A program made the translations under genes and the position numbers. From Henriciella sp. (GTDB taxonomy: Bacteria > Pseudomonadota > Alphaproteobacteria > Caulobacterales > Hyphomonadaceae), in assembly GCF_029937755.1 (NCBI RefSeq), contig NZ_JAPYPG010000011.1, positions 1-64,000 on the forward strand: 64,000 bases of DNA. Direction: 5' to 3'. Below are positions 54,490-63,082 of this stretch, one piece after another. Below the pieces are notes generated by a model. The model did no database searches and was not told the origin of the DNA. It saw only the letters and a list, made by a program, of their open reading frames with translations. Every line of letters starts with the position of its first letter. Position 1 is the stretch's first letter.

Positions 54490-54515
54490 GGAACCATTAC
54501 ACCCGCCCGGCGGTT
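54490..54515 (+). promoter_or_regulatory. Imperfect EcfG-like promoter before glsB-type gene
   Basis: GGAAC at 54490-54494, then 16 nt, then CGGTT at 54511-54515. The -35 is perfect and the -10 has one insertion or mismatch relative to CGTT. Stress-induced GlsB-type genes are often under EcfG control in alphaproteobacteria, so the site is plausible. Confidence 0.45.
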
Positions 54516-54546
54516 TTCCTCTCATCTACACAAAAGGGAGGGTCCC

Positions 54547-54798
54547 ATGGATCCGGTTGCAATTCTCATCTGGCTCGTCATCGGCGCCATTGCCGGCTGG
54601 CTGGCAGGACAGGTCATGCGCGGGGCGGGTTTCGGCCTTCTCGGCAACATCATTGTCGGCATTGTCGGCGCCGTGCTCGGCGGCGTTATCTTCGGCGCGC
54701 TCGGCATCACCTTCGGCGGCATACTGGGCAGCTTGCTCGGCGCCTTCCTCGGCGCCTGCATCCTGCTCTTCCTGATCAGCCTGGTGAAACGGGCCTGA
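54547..54798 (+). CDS. GlsB/YeaQ/YmgE family membrane protein
   Basis: 83 residues with three hydrophobic helices and the family motif G-A-I-A-G-W-L-A-G-Q-V-M-R-G-x-G-F-G-L-L-G-N, then G-x-x-G-A-x-x-G-G glycine zippers. Small transglycosylase-associated-type proteins of this family are stress-induced. Strong site GGGAGGG 4-10 nt before the ATG. A terminator follows. Confidence 0.95.
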   Translation: MDPVAILIWLVIGAIAGWLAGQVMRGAGFGLLGNIIVGIVGAVLGGVIFGALGITFGGILGSLLGAFLGACILLFLISLVKRA

Positions 54799-54822
54799 CG
54801 CAAGCGCCCCATCTGACGCGAC

Positions 54823-54851
54823 ACGCCCCGGCCCCAACGTCGGGGCGTTTT
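54823..54851 (+). terminator. Intrinsic terminator of the GlsB-type gene
   Basis: Perfect 8-bp stem ACGCCCCG/CGGGGCGT (54823-54830 with 54841-54848), 10-nt loop, then a T-rich tract (TTTGATTTT) starting within the last stem bases. Confidence 0.8.
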
Positions 54852-54942
54852 GATTTTGCCGCGCAATCGCGCTTGCCCCGCCGCCGCTTCTGAATATGGT
54901 GCGCGCCGAAACGCCAACACCTGCCCGGAGCACAAGACGCCC

Positions 54943-56184
54943 ATGGCCACGCCCACCACACCGCCGAAGAAAGTCGTCCTCGCCTATTCCGGGGGGCTCG
55001 ACACCTCGATCATCCTGAAATGGCTGGAGACCGAATTCGGCTGCGAGGTCGTCACCTTCACCGCAGACCTCGGCCAGGGCGAGGAGCTGGAGCCGGCGCG
55101 CCAGAAGGCGCTCAAGATGGGCATCCCGGAGAAGAACATCTTCATCGAGGACCTGCGCGAGGATTTCGTGCGCGACTATGTCTTTCCGATGTTCCGCGCC
55201 AATGCCGTCTATGAGGGCGTCTACCTGCTCGGCACCTCCATCGCCCGCCCCCTCATCGCCAAGCGCCAGATCGAGATTGCAGAGCAGGTCGGCGCCGACG
55301 CCGTCTGCCATGGCGCGACCGGCAAGGGCAATGACCAGGTCCGCTTCGAGCTTGGCTATTACGCGCTCGCCCCCGACATCCGCGTCATCGCCCCCTGGCG
55401 CGACTGGGACTTCAAGGGCCGCTCGGATCTGCTGAAATTCGCCGAGGAGCAAGGCATCCCCGTGCCCGCCGACAAGCGCGGCGAGGCGCCCTTCTCGGTC
55501 GATGCGAACCTCCTGCACACCAGCTCAGAGGGCAAGGCGCTGGAAGACCCGGCCGAGGAAACCCCGGACTTCGTCTATCAGCGCACCGTCAATCCGGAAG
55601 ACGCGCCGGACCAGCCGGAATACATCACCATCCAGTTCGAGAAGGGCGATCCGGTCGCCATCAACAATGAGGAGATGTCGCCGGCGACCCTGCTCACCGC
55701 GCTCAACGAATATGGCCGCAAGCACGGCATCGGCCGGCTGGACCTTCTGGAAAACCGCTTTGTCGGCATGAAGTCGCGCGGCATCTACGAGACGCCCGGC
55801 GGCACCATCCTGCTGACGGCGCATCGCGGCATCGAACAGTCCACGCTCGACCGGGGTGCAGCCCACCTCAAGGACGAGCTGATGCCGAAATATGCCGAGC
55901 TCATCTATAATGGCTTCTGGTGGAGCCCGGAGCGCGAAATGCTGCAGGCCGCCATCGACCATTCGCAGCGCTATGTGACCGGCGAGGTCCGCCTCAAGCT
56001 CTACAAGGGCAACACCATCCTCGTCGGCCGCTCATCGCCCTACTCGCTCTACAGCGGAAAGATCGTCACCTTCGAAGACGACCGCGGCGCCTATGACCAG
56101 AAAGACGCTGAAGGCTTCATCAAGCTGAACGCGCTGCGTCTGCGGCTCTTGGCTGGCCGGGATAAAGAGGCGGGGCGGAACTAG
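54943..56184 (+). CDS. argG: Argininosuccinate synthase
   Basis: 413 residues. Joins citrulline and aspartate using ATP in arginine synthesis. The PP-loop is A-Y-S-G-G-L-D-T-S (residues 14-22); conserved [13 protein letters not shown] and [11 protein letters not shown] segments are present. Length is normal. The start at 54943 matches family N-termini; the frame extends upstream without support. No other arg genes are in the window. Confidence 0.98.
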   Translation: MATPTTPPKKVVLAYSGGLDTSIILKWLETEFGCEVVTFTADLGQGEELEPARQKALKMGIPEKNIFIEDLREDFVRDYVFPMFRANAVYEGVYLLGTSIARPLIAKRQIEIAEQVGADAVCHGATGKGNDQVRFELGYYALAPDIRVIAPWRDWDFKGRSDLLKFAEEQGIPVPADKRGEAPFSVDANLLHTSSEGKALEDPAEETPDFVYQRTVNPEDAPDQPEYITIQFEKGDPVAINNEEMSPATLLTALNEYGRKHGIGRLDLLENRFVGMKSRGIYETPGGTILLTAHRGIEQSTLDRGAAHLKDELMPKYAELIYNGFWWSPEREMLQAAIDHSQRYVTGEVRLKLYKGNTILVGRSSPYSLYSGKIVTFEDDRGAYDQKDAEGFIKLNALRLRLLAGRDKEAGRN

Positions 56185-56185
56185 A

Positions 56186-56860
56186 CTAAGGAGTCGTTCT
56201 AGCGGATTTAGTACGGGCGAAAACGCCGAACAACAAGCGCCCGATCAAGCTAAAACCAAATAATGCCATGATGATGTTAAACAGCATTACCGTGGCGCTT
56301 CCGTCGTTCGTCAGCACCATGCTGTCTTGCATTACAGCCGGGTAGTAGTTTGTAAGCGCTCCAAACGAGAACAAGTCTAACATTCTGAGATAATATTCGA
56401 ATCCATATTGAGGGATGTCAAAAAGCCCTCGATCACCATCGATGCGCTCGGCTATCCCACCGAATGCAAAGCAGATCATCATGAAAAGCGATACTGCCGC
56501 CAAAGGTCTCACCCAAGCTGGTTGAACCTTGGGAAGTCGAATGGATGCCATCGCTATAAGTATAACGTATACGCAAAGCGCAAACGGAAAGAGGATATAG
56601 TCGAAGGTAAACTGCACCGTGTCATCGCCAGCAAGTTTCACTCTGAAGCTGAATGAGGACAACATTACTGAATAGAGAGTTAGACTCAGCCATAGAAGCG
56701 CGGCGCTTCTGTCTCTTATTCGACCTACCAAAAATATTGATAGAAACGTCACTATTGGCGCAGCCAAAAAGCTGACAGCCAAGCTAGCTTGTAGCACGTA
56801 AGCGTCCAATCTGGCATCCTCCGACCAGAACAAAATGGATACGAGCAGGATATTCCGCAA
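56186..56860 (-). CDS. Low-GC hypothetical membrane protein
   Basis: 224 residues with six or seven membrane helices; no family recognised. The coding sequence is clearly poorer in GC than everything around it and uses codons such as TTA and ATA that are rare nearby, suggesting recent acquisition. The only start candidate at the 5' end is TTG (56860) without a ribosome site, so the gene could be 5'-truncated. It converges with argG, 1 nt apart. Confidence 0.6.
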   Translation of the reverse strand: MRNILLVSILFWSEDARLDAYVLQASLAVSFLAAPIVTFLSIFLVGRIRDRSAALLWLSLTLYSVMLSSFSFRVKLAGDDTVQFTFDYILFPFALCVYVILIAMASIRLPKVQPAWVRPLAAVSLFMMICFAFGGIAERIDGDRGLFDIPQYGFEYYLRMLDLFSFGALTNYYPAVMQDSMVLTNDGSATVMLFNIIMALFGFSLIGRLLFGVFARTKSARTTP

Positions 56861-56989
56861 GTTGTCATGGCTTGTGCGTCAAGATTGACACTCCCACCCC
56901 GCCCCATCGGGGCCACACACCCTGAGCCTTTGCCTTCATCCCCTCACACTCTGATCGCTGATACCTGATCCGGGCTGGCCTGCATCTTG

Positions 56990-57023
56990 TCCGCTCACCC
57001 CGGCTTTCGCCGGGGTGAGCGGA
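56990..57023. repeat. Perfect 15-bp hairpin with TTTC loop
   Basis: TCCGCTCACCCCGGC (56990-57004) is followed by TTTC and its exact complement (57009-57023). No U run follows. The form (CACCCCGGC-TTTC-GCCGGGGTG) is typical of dispersed extragenic palindromes. It sits in the 265-nt gap after the low-GC gene. Confidence 0.7.
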
Positions 57024-57125
57024 GGGGGAGCCAGGCTGACCTCCCATCTACGCAATCTTACGGATGGCCACGGGCCCGCCCGGGGCGCAGGGTTGGCGTA
57101 CAGGCTTCGTGGAGGGAAGCACGCA

Positions 57126-57260
57126 ATGGATATTGGGAAGCTCTCGATCGACCCGCTGGCGGTCGGCGCGCTTGCAGGCTTTGGCGCGCTGGTGCTGATC
57201 ACGCTCGGCCTCGTCTTCTGGTTCATCCGCCAGTCCGGCAAGAAGCCCGGCGAGCTTTAG
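57126..57260 (+). CDS. Small single-span membrane protein (44 aa)
   Basis: 44 residues: M-D-I-G-K-L then one helix (G-A-L-A-G-F-G-A-L-V-L-I-T-L-G-L-V-F-W-F-I) and a basic tail. Ribosome site GGAGGG 9 nt upstream. It is too short for confident family assignment; many small membrane proteins act as regulators of larger complexes. The longer in-frame start at 57015 is not favoured. Confidence 0.6.
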   Translation: MDIGKLSIDPLAVGALAGFGALVLITLGLVFWFIRQSGKKPGEL

Positions 57261-57275
57261 GGCCGCACTCCTTTT

Positions 57276-57403
57276 CCCCTCTCCCGGTTTCGGGAGAGGG
57301 GGCAGGGGTGAGGGCTCCGGCGTTGGCATTATTCGCCAACCTGCCGACACACGCACCGTTGCAGCCCTCATCCCCGGCCCTTCTCCCGCATTCGGGAGAA
57401 GGG
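57276..57403. repeat. REPIN-like pair of inverted REP hairpins
   Basis: Two hairpins share a core: CCCCTCTCCCG-GTTT-CGGGAGAGGGG (57276-57301) and CCCTTCTCCCG-CATT-CGGGAGAAGGG (57378-57403), each a perfect 11-bp stem. They are linked by matching inverted arms (57303-57316 against 57363-57376, 12 of 14 bases). This is the REPIN arrangement of two REP units head to head. A third unit lies past the next gene. Confidence 0.7.
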
Positions 57404-57447
57404 AGCAGAGTTGACGCCTCCGCCGTTTCCGGCCACCTCGCTCCCCC

Positions 57448-57948
57448 ATGACCATCCGCCCCTTCCAGCCCGCAGACCTCTCCGCCCTCTATGCCATCAA
57501 CCAGGCCTCCACGCCCGGGGTCGGCCATGAGGATGAAGCCGAGGGGCTGGCCGCCCTGTTCGCCATGGGCACCTGCCTCGTCGCCGCAGACGAGGCCGGA
57601 ACCCCCACCGGCTTCATCAACCTGATCGAGCCCGGCACACTCACCTATCCGAGTGACAATCTGCGCTGGCTCGAACGCTGGATGGCCGATCACGACACCA
57701 CCATGCTCTATGTCGACCGCATCGCGATTGCCGAGGCCGCTCGCGGACAGCGCATCGGCCAGCAGCTCTACGAAGCGGCGTTTGACCTCACACGCGAGCG
57801 GGACCGCACCTGGCTCACCTGCGAGGTCAATACCGACCCGGACAATCCGGGCTCACACCGTTTCCATGCCCGCCTCGGCTTCAAGCGCATTGGCGAGACC
57901 CGCTACCGCGAAGACTATGCCGTCGCCTTCTACGCCCGGCGGGTGTGA
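57448..57948 (+). CDS. GNAT family N-acetyltransferase
   Basis: 166 residues: N-terminal I-R-P-F-Q-P-A-D-L-S-A-L-Y-A-I-N, the strand V-D-R-I-A-I-A-E-A-A-R-G-Q-R-I-G-Q-Q-L-Y with the acetyl-CoA loop, and R-F-H-A-R-L-G-F-K-R-I-G. It resembles uncharacterised acetyltransferases described as acting on small amines. REP-like hairpins flank it on both sides. Confidence 0.9.
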   Translation: MTIRPFQPADLSALYAINQASTPGVGHEDEAEGLAALFAMGTCLVAADEAGTPTGFINLIEPGTLTYPSDNLRWLERWMADHDTTMLYVDRIAIAEAARGQRIGQQLYEAAFDLTRERDRTWLTCEVNTDPDNPGSHRFHARLGFKRIGETRYREDYAVAFYARRV

Positions 57949-57955
57949 CACCAAT

Positions 57956-57983
57956 CCCCTCCTCCCGCGTCCGGGAGAAGGGG
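57956..57983. repeat. Third REP-like hairpin
   Basis: CCCCTCCTCCCG-CGTC-CGGGAGAAGGGG (57956-57967 with 57972-57983, one mismatch) shares the CTCCCG/CGGGAG core with the pair at 57276-57403. It begins the 303-nt gap 57949-58251; the rest of that gap shows no ORF, only an imperfect CTCGCCCCGGTGACAG tract near 58018 and the 11-bp repeats at 58169. Confidence 0.65.
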
Positions 57984-58168
57984 GCGGCATCGGCCTGCTC
58001 CCGGTGCCAGGGTCTTTCTCGCCCCGGTGACAGACGGCGATCATCATGTCCCAAAACGGGGGGTGTCGGAGCGAATTTGGATAGTTTCCAGCGCGGGGCC
58101 GTCATTGCGGCGGACGGGCCGGGATGGAGGCGGGATGGGACGATCCTGCCGCCCGCTGCCTCAGAAGT

Positions 58169-58207
58169 GGACTGAAACCGGACTAAAACCGGACTGTTTC
58201 CGGACTG
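58169..58207 (+). repeat. Three tandem 11-bp repeats (GGACTRAAACC type)
   Basis: GGACTGAAACC (58169-58179), GGACTAAAACC (58180-58190) and GGACTGTTTCC (58191-58201) are followed by a partial GGACTG. The period is one helical turn, so identical faces would point the same way. It lies between convergent genes, so it is not an obvious promoter element. Confidence 0.6.
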
Positions 58208-58251
58208 CCGTTTTTCGTGGATGGCCTGTGGGATGTTTCCCCGCCCATCCC

Positions 58252-59802
58252 TCACCGCAGAAGCTGCACCATCGCATAGCGGTTGAGCGCGTCTTCATCG
58301 ATGCCGAAGCCCGGATCCTCGAGCTGGCGGTGCTTGCCATAATTCATCTGCGCCTCGAATGCCGCGCGCGGCACGCCCATTTCAACAAGCTGGTTCTCAA
58401 CCACGGCCGAGCGCTGGCGGCAGGCGCCTGTCATGCTCTCACCGGCCATGCAGCCCGAAACGACACGCAGGTATCCGGGCCGCTCGCCCTCCACATGCGG
58501 GCGCGCGACATAGGTCGCGAAGGCCTTGAGATTGCTTCGCGCCGCCGCATCCAGCGTCGCGGAATCCTGCGCGAAGAACACAAACAGGCCATCGTCCAGG
58601 AGCTCGTATTCCGGCGCACCTTCTACAGTTCGCGCCATGAAGGCCGCCCGTCCGGCGGTCTGCATCACATCCTTTCGCCAGGGCGTCACCAGGTCGGAGA
58701 TCAGCGTCGAGACGCCCAGCGCTTCCTTCATCTGGCCTTCGGTCACGCGCCGTTTTCCGTCCGTGCCGGCTGGCCCTTCCTCCGGCGCTCCCTTGCCGAC
58801 AATGTCATAGAGGGAGGTGACCTCAGGCTCGGCAGTGTCCCGTGTGCCGGACGCTGAAAGCCCAGTTTTTTCAGGGCTTTGCAACTGGTCGATCCGCGCC
58901 TCGACAAGGCTGCGGCTGCCGGAATCCGGGAAGGCGGCGAGAAAACTTTCCAGCACCCCGACACTGTTGGAGGACAGGGACGCCGTCAGCGCAGCGGCTT
59001 CCGAGCGGGCCGCCTCATTGCTGTCGCAGCCGGCAAAGCAGAAGTCGGCATTGCCGCGCAGGCCGCTCTCGATCCAGGGCTGCTGGCGGTAATTGGTCCG
59101 CTGCTCGACCCGCGTCGCGACCCGGCGGAATAGCGTCTCTGCCGCGATGCCGGGCGTGGCGATCAGCTCCGACAGGGCCAGCGTGAACTCGCTATTGCCG
59201 ACCGTCCCATCCTCGGCGACAGCGCCCGGTGCGGTCGAATAGGCGATCAGCGTGCCACGCACCCGGCCCGTCGCCGCAAGACCCCCGCCGGTATTGCGCA
59301 CCGCCGAGGGCAGCGGATTGTTGCGGCAGGCGTCCAGAATAATGAAATTTGCCGCGTTTCCGGCGTTGTCGAGATAGCGGAACAGGAGTTCGAGCCGTGG
59401 GGCGTTGGCCCAGACATCGGCCTCGTTATAGGCCACAAGGTCTGTCGGGATGAGATAGTTCAGCCCCTCTGACTGCACCCCATGGCCGGCATAGAAGAAG
59501 AAGCCCGTCGCGTCCGGTCCGGCCTCTTTCAGCCGCGCGCCGAACGAGGCGAAGGCCTCCTCCATCTCGTCTTCATCAGCATTGAGAACGATATCGACCT
59601 CGAAGCCGAGGCCCTCCAGCGCCGCCTTCATCAGGCGTGCATCGCGCGCCGGGTTTTCGAGCGTCCAGCCCGGCGTGTCATAGGTGGAATTGCCGATCAC
59701 AAGGGCGACCCGCGGCTCGCTCGCACCTGTCTGCGCGCCCGGCATGGCGGCTGCGGCAAGCGCAAAAAGCCCGGCAAGGGCCGTCAGAATCCAGATACGC
59801 AT
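58252..59802 (-). CDS. Secreted caspase-like protease with OmpA-like C-terminal domain
   Basis: 516 residues. Signal peptide (L-A-G-L-F-A-L-A-A-A-A-M-P-G-A), then a peptidase C14 domain: R-V-A-L-V-I-G-N-S-T-Y, catalytic His107 in F-Y-A-G-H-G and Cys159 in L-D-A-C-R-N-N-P. After a variable linker (about 270-400), the C-terminal 130 residues have an OmpA-like outline (F-x-x-D-S-A-T-L-D, then R-Q-R-S-A-V-V-E-N-Q-L-V-E-M-G-V). Export of caspase-like proteins is known; peptidoglycan attachment is inferred. The ATG at 59802 follows GGGAGAGAG. Downstream lie the 11-bp repeats. Confidence 0.85.
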   Translation of the reverse strand: MRIWILTALAGLFALAAAAMPGAQTGASEPRVALVIGNSTYDTPGWTLENPARDARLMKAALEGLGFEVDIVLNADEDEMEEAFASFGARLKEAGPDATGFFFYAGHGVQSEGLNYLIPTDLVAYNEADVWANAPRLELLFRYLDNAGNAANFIILDACRNNPLPSAVRNTGGGLAATGRVRGTLIAYSTAPGAVAEDGTVGNSEFTLALSELIATPGIAAETLFRRVATRVEQRTNYRQQPWIESGLRGNADFCFAGCDSNEAARSEAAALTASLSSNSVGVLESFLAAFPDSGSRSLVEARIDQLQSPEKTGLSASGTRDTAEPEVTSLYDIVGKGAPEEGPAGTDGKRRVTEGQMKEALGVSTLISDLVTPWRKDVMQTAGRAAFMARTVEGAPEYELLDDGLFVFFAQDSATLDAAARSNLKAFATYVARPHVEGERPGYLRVVSGCMAGESMTGACRQRSAVVENQLVEMGVPRAAFEAQMNYGKHRQLEDPGFGIDEDALNRYAMVQLLR

Positions 59803-59934
59803 TGTCTCTCTCCCACCCTGAAGATGAGAAGAGACTAACCGCAATTCCCGCATTTGGAAGAGGTTTGGGAGAGCGATAACGAGGGGCGCCTGGCCACAGT
59901 GTGACCGGCGCCCGCCCGTTCCCCCTGGAGGCCG

Positions 59935-60972
59935 TCAGGCCTCCGCAATGCTGCCAACTGCGCTTTTCGCAGGCCGTTTTCCGAAACGGAAAGCGGCCGG
60001 GCGTTCATAGAGCACAATCAGCGGCGTATTCCTGATCAGCCGGTGGAAGACAAGCGGCGCGGCCACAGCGAAGACCAGGACGACAAGGCTGGCCGTTCCG
60101 ACATCCGGAATGAGACCGGTGGTCGCGAGCCCTTTCTGGGCGACCTTCATGGGAATGAAGAAGGTCAGGTAGATGACGATCGAATGCTTGCCGGCATACC
60201 GCAGCAGCCCGCCCACCTGGAAACGCGACAGCAGCGAAGCGATCGTGACGATGGCAAAGGCACCGGCAAACCCGAGCGCGAGGCTCATACCCGGAAGCTC
60301 GCTCCAGCCGATATGCACCAGTTCGAGGTTCCAGGCCGCCCAGCAGAGCAGTGCAGCGAGGGCCACTTCCCAGCTCTTGGCGACCTTGCGGGCCAGCGCA
60401 AAGATGAAAGGCGCGAAGGCATAGCCGGCGAAGAAGAAGACATACCAGTTGGCAAACCGGTTGGTGACCGACCAGCCGGTCTCGATCGCACCGGCATAGA
60501 ACGCCACGTGCAGCAGGCAGGCGCCCATGAAGACACCGACGACCGGCAGGTCCTTGATAAGGCGCGTAATGACGTAGAAGACGAGCAGCTGGTGGATGAA
60601 CCACAGGCTCGACGCCGGGAAGATCAGCTGCTTGGCGAAGATCAACGCCACCGCGCCGGGGTCGCTCAACAGCAGGTTTGCCTCGAAGGCCACCGTCTGC
60701 AAACCAAGCCAAAGTATGTAGAAATAGGCGAAGTGGACGACCTTCCGGTCGATATAACTCGCCAGCGGCCCGTGGATCGAGCGCGACAGGAACAGGCCCG
60801 CAATCAGGAAGAAGTCCGGCATGCGGAACGGTTTGGCGAAGGCGACGACATCGTGCATCCAGCCCGTGCTGTGCACCATGTCGCCATAGTTCAGCGTCGA
60901 GTGCATCATCACCACCAGGATGATGCAGATGCCCTTGCCGTAATCGACCCAGTTTACGCGGTCTTCAGCCAT
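59935..60972 (-). CDS. Acyltransferase 3 family membrane protein
   Basis: 345 residues with about ten membrane helices. The family start V-D-Y-G-K-G-I-C-I-I-L-V-V-M-M-H-S (catalytic His in M-M-H) and F-R-M-P-D-F-F-L-I-A-G-L-F are clear. Such proteins O-acetylate or otherwise acylate cell-surface sugars and peptidoglycan. No sugar-synthesis cluster is adjacent. The terminal 30 residues are cytoplasmic and basic. Confidence 0.92.
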   Translation of the reverse strand: MAEDRVNWVDYGKGICIILVVMMHSTLNYGDMVHSTGWMHDVVAFAKPFRMPDFFLIAGLFLSRSIHGPLASYIDRKVVHFAYFYILWLGLQTVAFEANLLLSDPGAVALIFAKQLIFPASSLWFIHQLLVFYVITRLIKDLPVVGVFMGACLLHVAFYAGAIETGWSVTNRFANWYVFFFAGYAFAPFIFALARKVAKSWEVALAALLCWAAWNLELVHIGWSELPGMSLALGFAGAFAIVTIASLLSRFQVGGLLRYAGKHSIVIYLTFFIPMKVAQKGLATTGLIPDVGTASLVVLVFAVAAPLVFHRLIRNTPLIVLYERPAAFRFGKRPAKSAVGSIAEA

Positions 60973-61224
60973 GTCCCACTCCTCGGGAGAAAATCACCTG
61001 AGAGGCGAGACGCAAGAATCATGCACAATTTTGAAGGGGTATCTGTCTCCAATTGTGACAGGCTGGCACAGGCCTGCCGCCGAATGGTCTTGGTTTCAGC
61101 CAAGGCCTGACACAGGATGACGGTTCAGTAATGAAGACCCGGGGGCTTCCGGTGTGACGCAAACCGTGTTTGAAACGCTGCGATTGCAAGGCCCCGCCGG
61201 GGAGAAGGGTTTGTAGGAGGCATC

Positions 61225-61920
61225 ATGGCAACGCTGGCTCTGGTTGATGATGACGAGAACATCGTCGCTTCGCTGAAAATGTTTTTCGAAGCCGAGGGGT
61301 ATACGGTTAAGACCTATTATGACGGTCTCTCCGCTCTCTCTGGTCTGACCGAGGCCCCGCCGGATCTCGCCATCCTCGATGTGAAGATGCCCAAAATGGA
61401 CGGCATGGAGCTGCTGCGCCGTCTGCGCCAGACCTCCGAACTGCCGGTCATCTTCCTCACTTCCAAGGATGAAGAGATCGATGAGGTGATCGGCTTCAAT
61501 ATCGGCGCCGACGACTTCGTCCGGAAACCCTGTTCCAACCGTCTCCTTTCGGAACGGGTCAAGGCCGTGCTGCGCCGGTCACGCGGCGGCGAACCGGGCT
61601 CCGAGGATGGCGACCAGAAGCCGATCATACGCGGGCGCCTCACCCTCGACCCCAACCGCCATGCCTGCTCCTGGGATGGCGAACCGGTACGCCTGACGGT
61701 AACCGAATTCCTGATCCTGCAATCGCTCGCCAACCGCCCCGGCTACGTCAAGAACCGCGACCAGCTGATGGATGCGGCCTATGACGACCAGATCTATGTC
61801 GACGACCGCACCATCGACAGCCACATCAAGCGGCTGCGCAAGAAATTCCGCGAAGTCGATGACGAGTTCGACGCGATCGAAACGCTCTACGGCGTCGGCT
61901 ATCGCTATAATGAGAGCTAG
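61225..61920 (+). CDS. chvI: ChvI-type OmpR-family response regulator
   Basis: 231 residues: receiver domain with acidic pocket D-D-D at 8-10 and phospho-acceptor Asp52 in I-L-D-V-K-M-P, Thr/Lys signalling residues in F-L-T-S-K and V-R-K-P, then an OmpR-type winged helix ([23 protein letters not shown]). Closely matches alphaproteobacterial ChvI, which responds to acid and envelope stress. The start follows AGGAGGCATC. The probable kinase gene is 1.2 kb downstream, separated by two unrelated genes. The 252-nt gap upstream (60973-61224) should hold its promoter; I see no distinctive motif there. Confidence 0.93.
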   Translation: MATLALVDDDENIVASLKMFFEAEGYTVKTYYDGLSALSGLTEAPPDLAILDVKMPKMDGMELLRRLRQTSELPVIFLTSKDEEIDEVIGFNIGADDFVRKPCSNRLLSERVKAVLRRSRGGEPGSEDGDQKPIIRGRLTLDPNRHACSWDGEPVRLTVTEFLILQSLANRPGYVKNRDQLMDAAYDDQIYVDDRTIDSHIKRLRKKFREVDDEFDAIETLYGVGYRYNES

Positions 61921-61925
61921 GGCGC

Positions 61926-62450
61926 TCAGGCGCCCTTGATCTGCAAGGCCCCGAGATAGTCCCGCTTGCCGAGCGGGACGCCCTTCATGCGGAGGATGTC
62001 GTAGGCCGTCGTGGCGTGGAAATAGAGGTTCGGCTTCGAGAAGGAGAACAGGAACCCTTCCGCCGTAAAGGGCATTTCCAGGTCCTTGAATTTGAACACC
62101 ACATCCTTGCCCGAGAGCGCATCGACGTCTTCGCGGCTCAGCGTGTCGAGTTTCTGCCTTGCTTCAGCCAGCAGCGCCTGAAAACCGGCATAGTCGGTTT
62201 CGGGGATGCTCGAAGCGGCATGAAAGACACCGGCCTCCACGCCTTCGATGGCCTCGATCGAGTGATGGATCACGGAATCGATCTGAAAGGTGAGCGGCAG
62301 CATGTCCTCAAAGATGCGCTCACGCAGCAGGTCGTCCGGGCTGCGCCCCTTCGCTTCATAGTGTTGGGCGCCTTTCTCGAGCACGCCCTGTACGCTGCCC
62401 ACCATTTGCAGGAATGGCGGGATAACCGTGTCGTAAAGCGAAAGCGTCAT
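61926..62450 (-). CDS. DUF1993 family protein
   Basis: 174 residues, all helical; the pattern L-Y-D-T-V-I-P-P-F-L-Q-M-V-G-S-V and L-Y-F-H-A-T-T-A-Y-D-I-L-R near the end are typical of DUF1993, a DinB-like four-helix fold that often binds metal. The ATG at 62450 has AGGA nearby and matches family starts. It is on the opposite strand between chvI and the cyclophilin gene. Confidence 0.9.
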   Translation of the reverse strand: MTLSLYDTVIPPFLQMVGSVQGVLEKGAQHYEAKGRSPDDLLRERIFEDMLPLTFQIDSVIHHSIEAIEGVEAGVFHAASSIPETDYAGFQALLAEARQKLDTLSREDVDALSGKDVVFKFKDLEMPFTAEGFLFSFSKPNLYFHATTAYDILRMKGVPLGKRDYLGALQIKGA

Positions 62451-62588
62451 GGCGTTTTTCCTCTTCGTCTGTGTCGCAGGAAGAGCGCTAATGCCTGTCG
62501 CCGCACCCGGCAATAGGATGCTTTGGGGGCTTTGCTCCGGCGCCCCATCCCCTTATGCCGGAACGGAAAGACAAATGGAGACCAGACC

Positions 62589-63053
62589 ATGGCAGATGCC
62601 GAAAACACGATCCTCATGGAAACAACCAAGGGCCCGGTGAAGATCGAGCTTCGCCCCGACCTCGCCCCCAATCACGTCGACCGCATCAAGGAGCTGGCGC
62701 GCGAAGGCTTCTATGACGGCATCGTCTTCCACCGCGTGATCGACGGCTTCATGGCGCAGGCCGGCTGCCCGAACGGTACGGGCACGGGCGGCTCCGACAA
62801 GCCGGACCTGAAGGCCGAATTCAACGCAGAGCCGCACGTCCGTGGCACCTGCTCCATGGCGCGCACCAACCAGCCGCACTCGGCAAACTCGCAATTCTTC
62901 ATCGTCTTCGATGATGCCCGTTTCCTCGACAAGCAGTACACCGTCTGGGGCCAGGTCGTCGAAGGCATGGACAATATCGACCAGCTTAAGCGCGGTGAGC
63001 CGGTCCGCGATCCGGACTCCATCGTCTCCATGAAGGTCGCTGCCGACACCTGA
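62589..63053 (+). CDS. Cyclophilin-type peptidyl-prolyl isomerase
   Basis: 154 residues, cytoplasmic (no signal). The active-site segments F-H-R-V-I-D-G-F-M-A-Q-A-G (with the catalytic Arg), F-F-I-V-F-D-D and W-G-Q-V-V-E-G-M are complete. Catalyses proline cis-trans isomerisation during folding. Starts behind GGAGACC; a longer frame from 62523 is less likely. It is 29 nt ahead of the chvG-like gene. Confidence 0.95.
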   Translation: MADAENTILMETTKGPVKIELRPDLAPNHVDRIKELAREGFYDGIVFHRVIDGFMAQAGCPNGTGTGGSDKPDLKAEFNAEPHVRGTCSMARTNQPHSANSQFFIVFDDARFLDKQYTVWGQVVEGMDNIDQLKRGEPVRDPDSIVSMKVAADT

Positions 63054-63082
63054 AGCGTTAAGCGCGAGGGGACAGGACCGCT

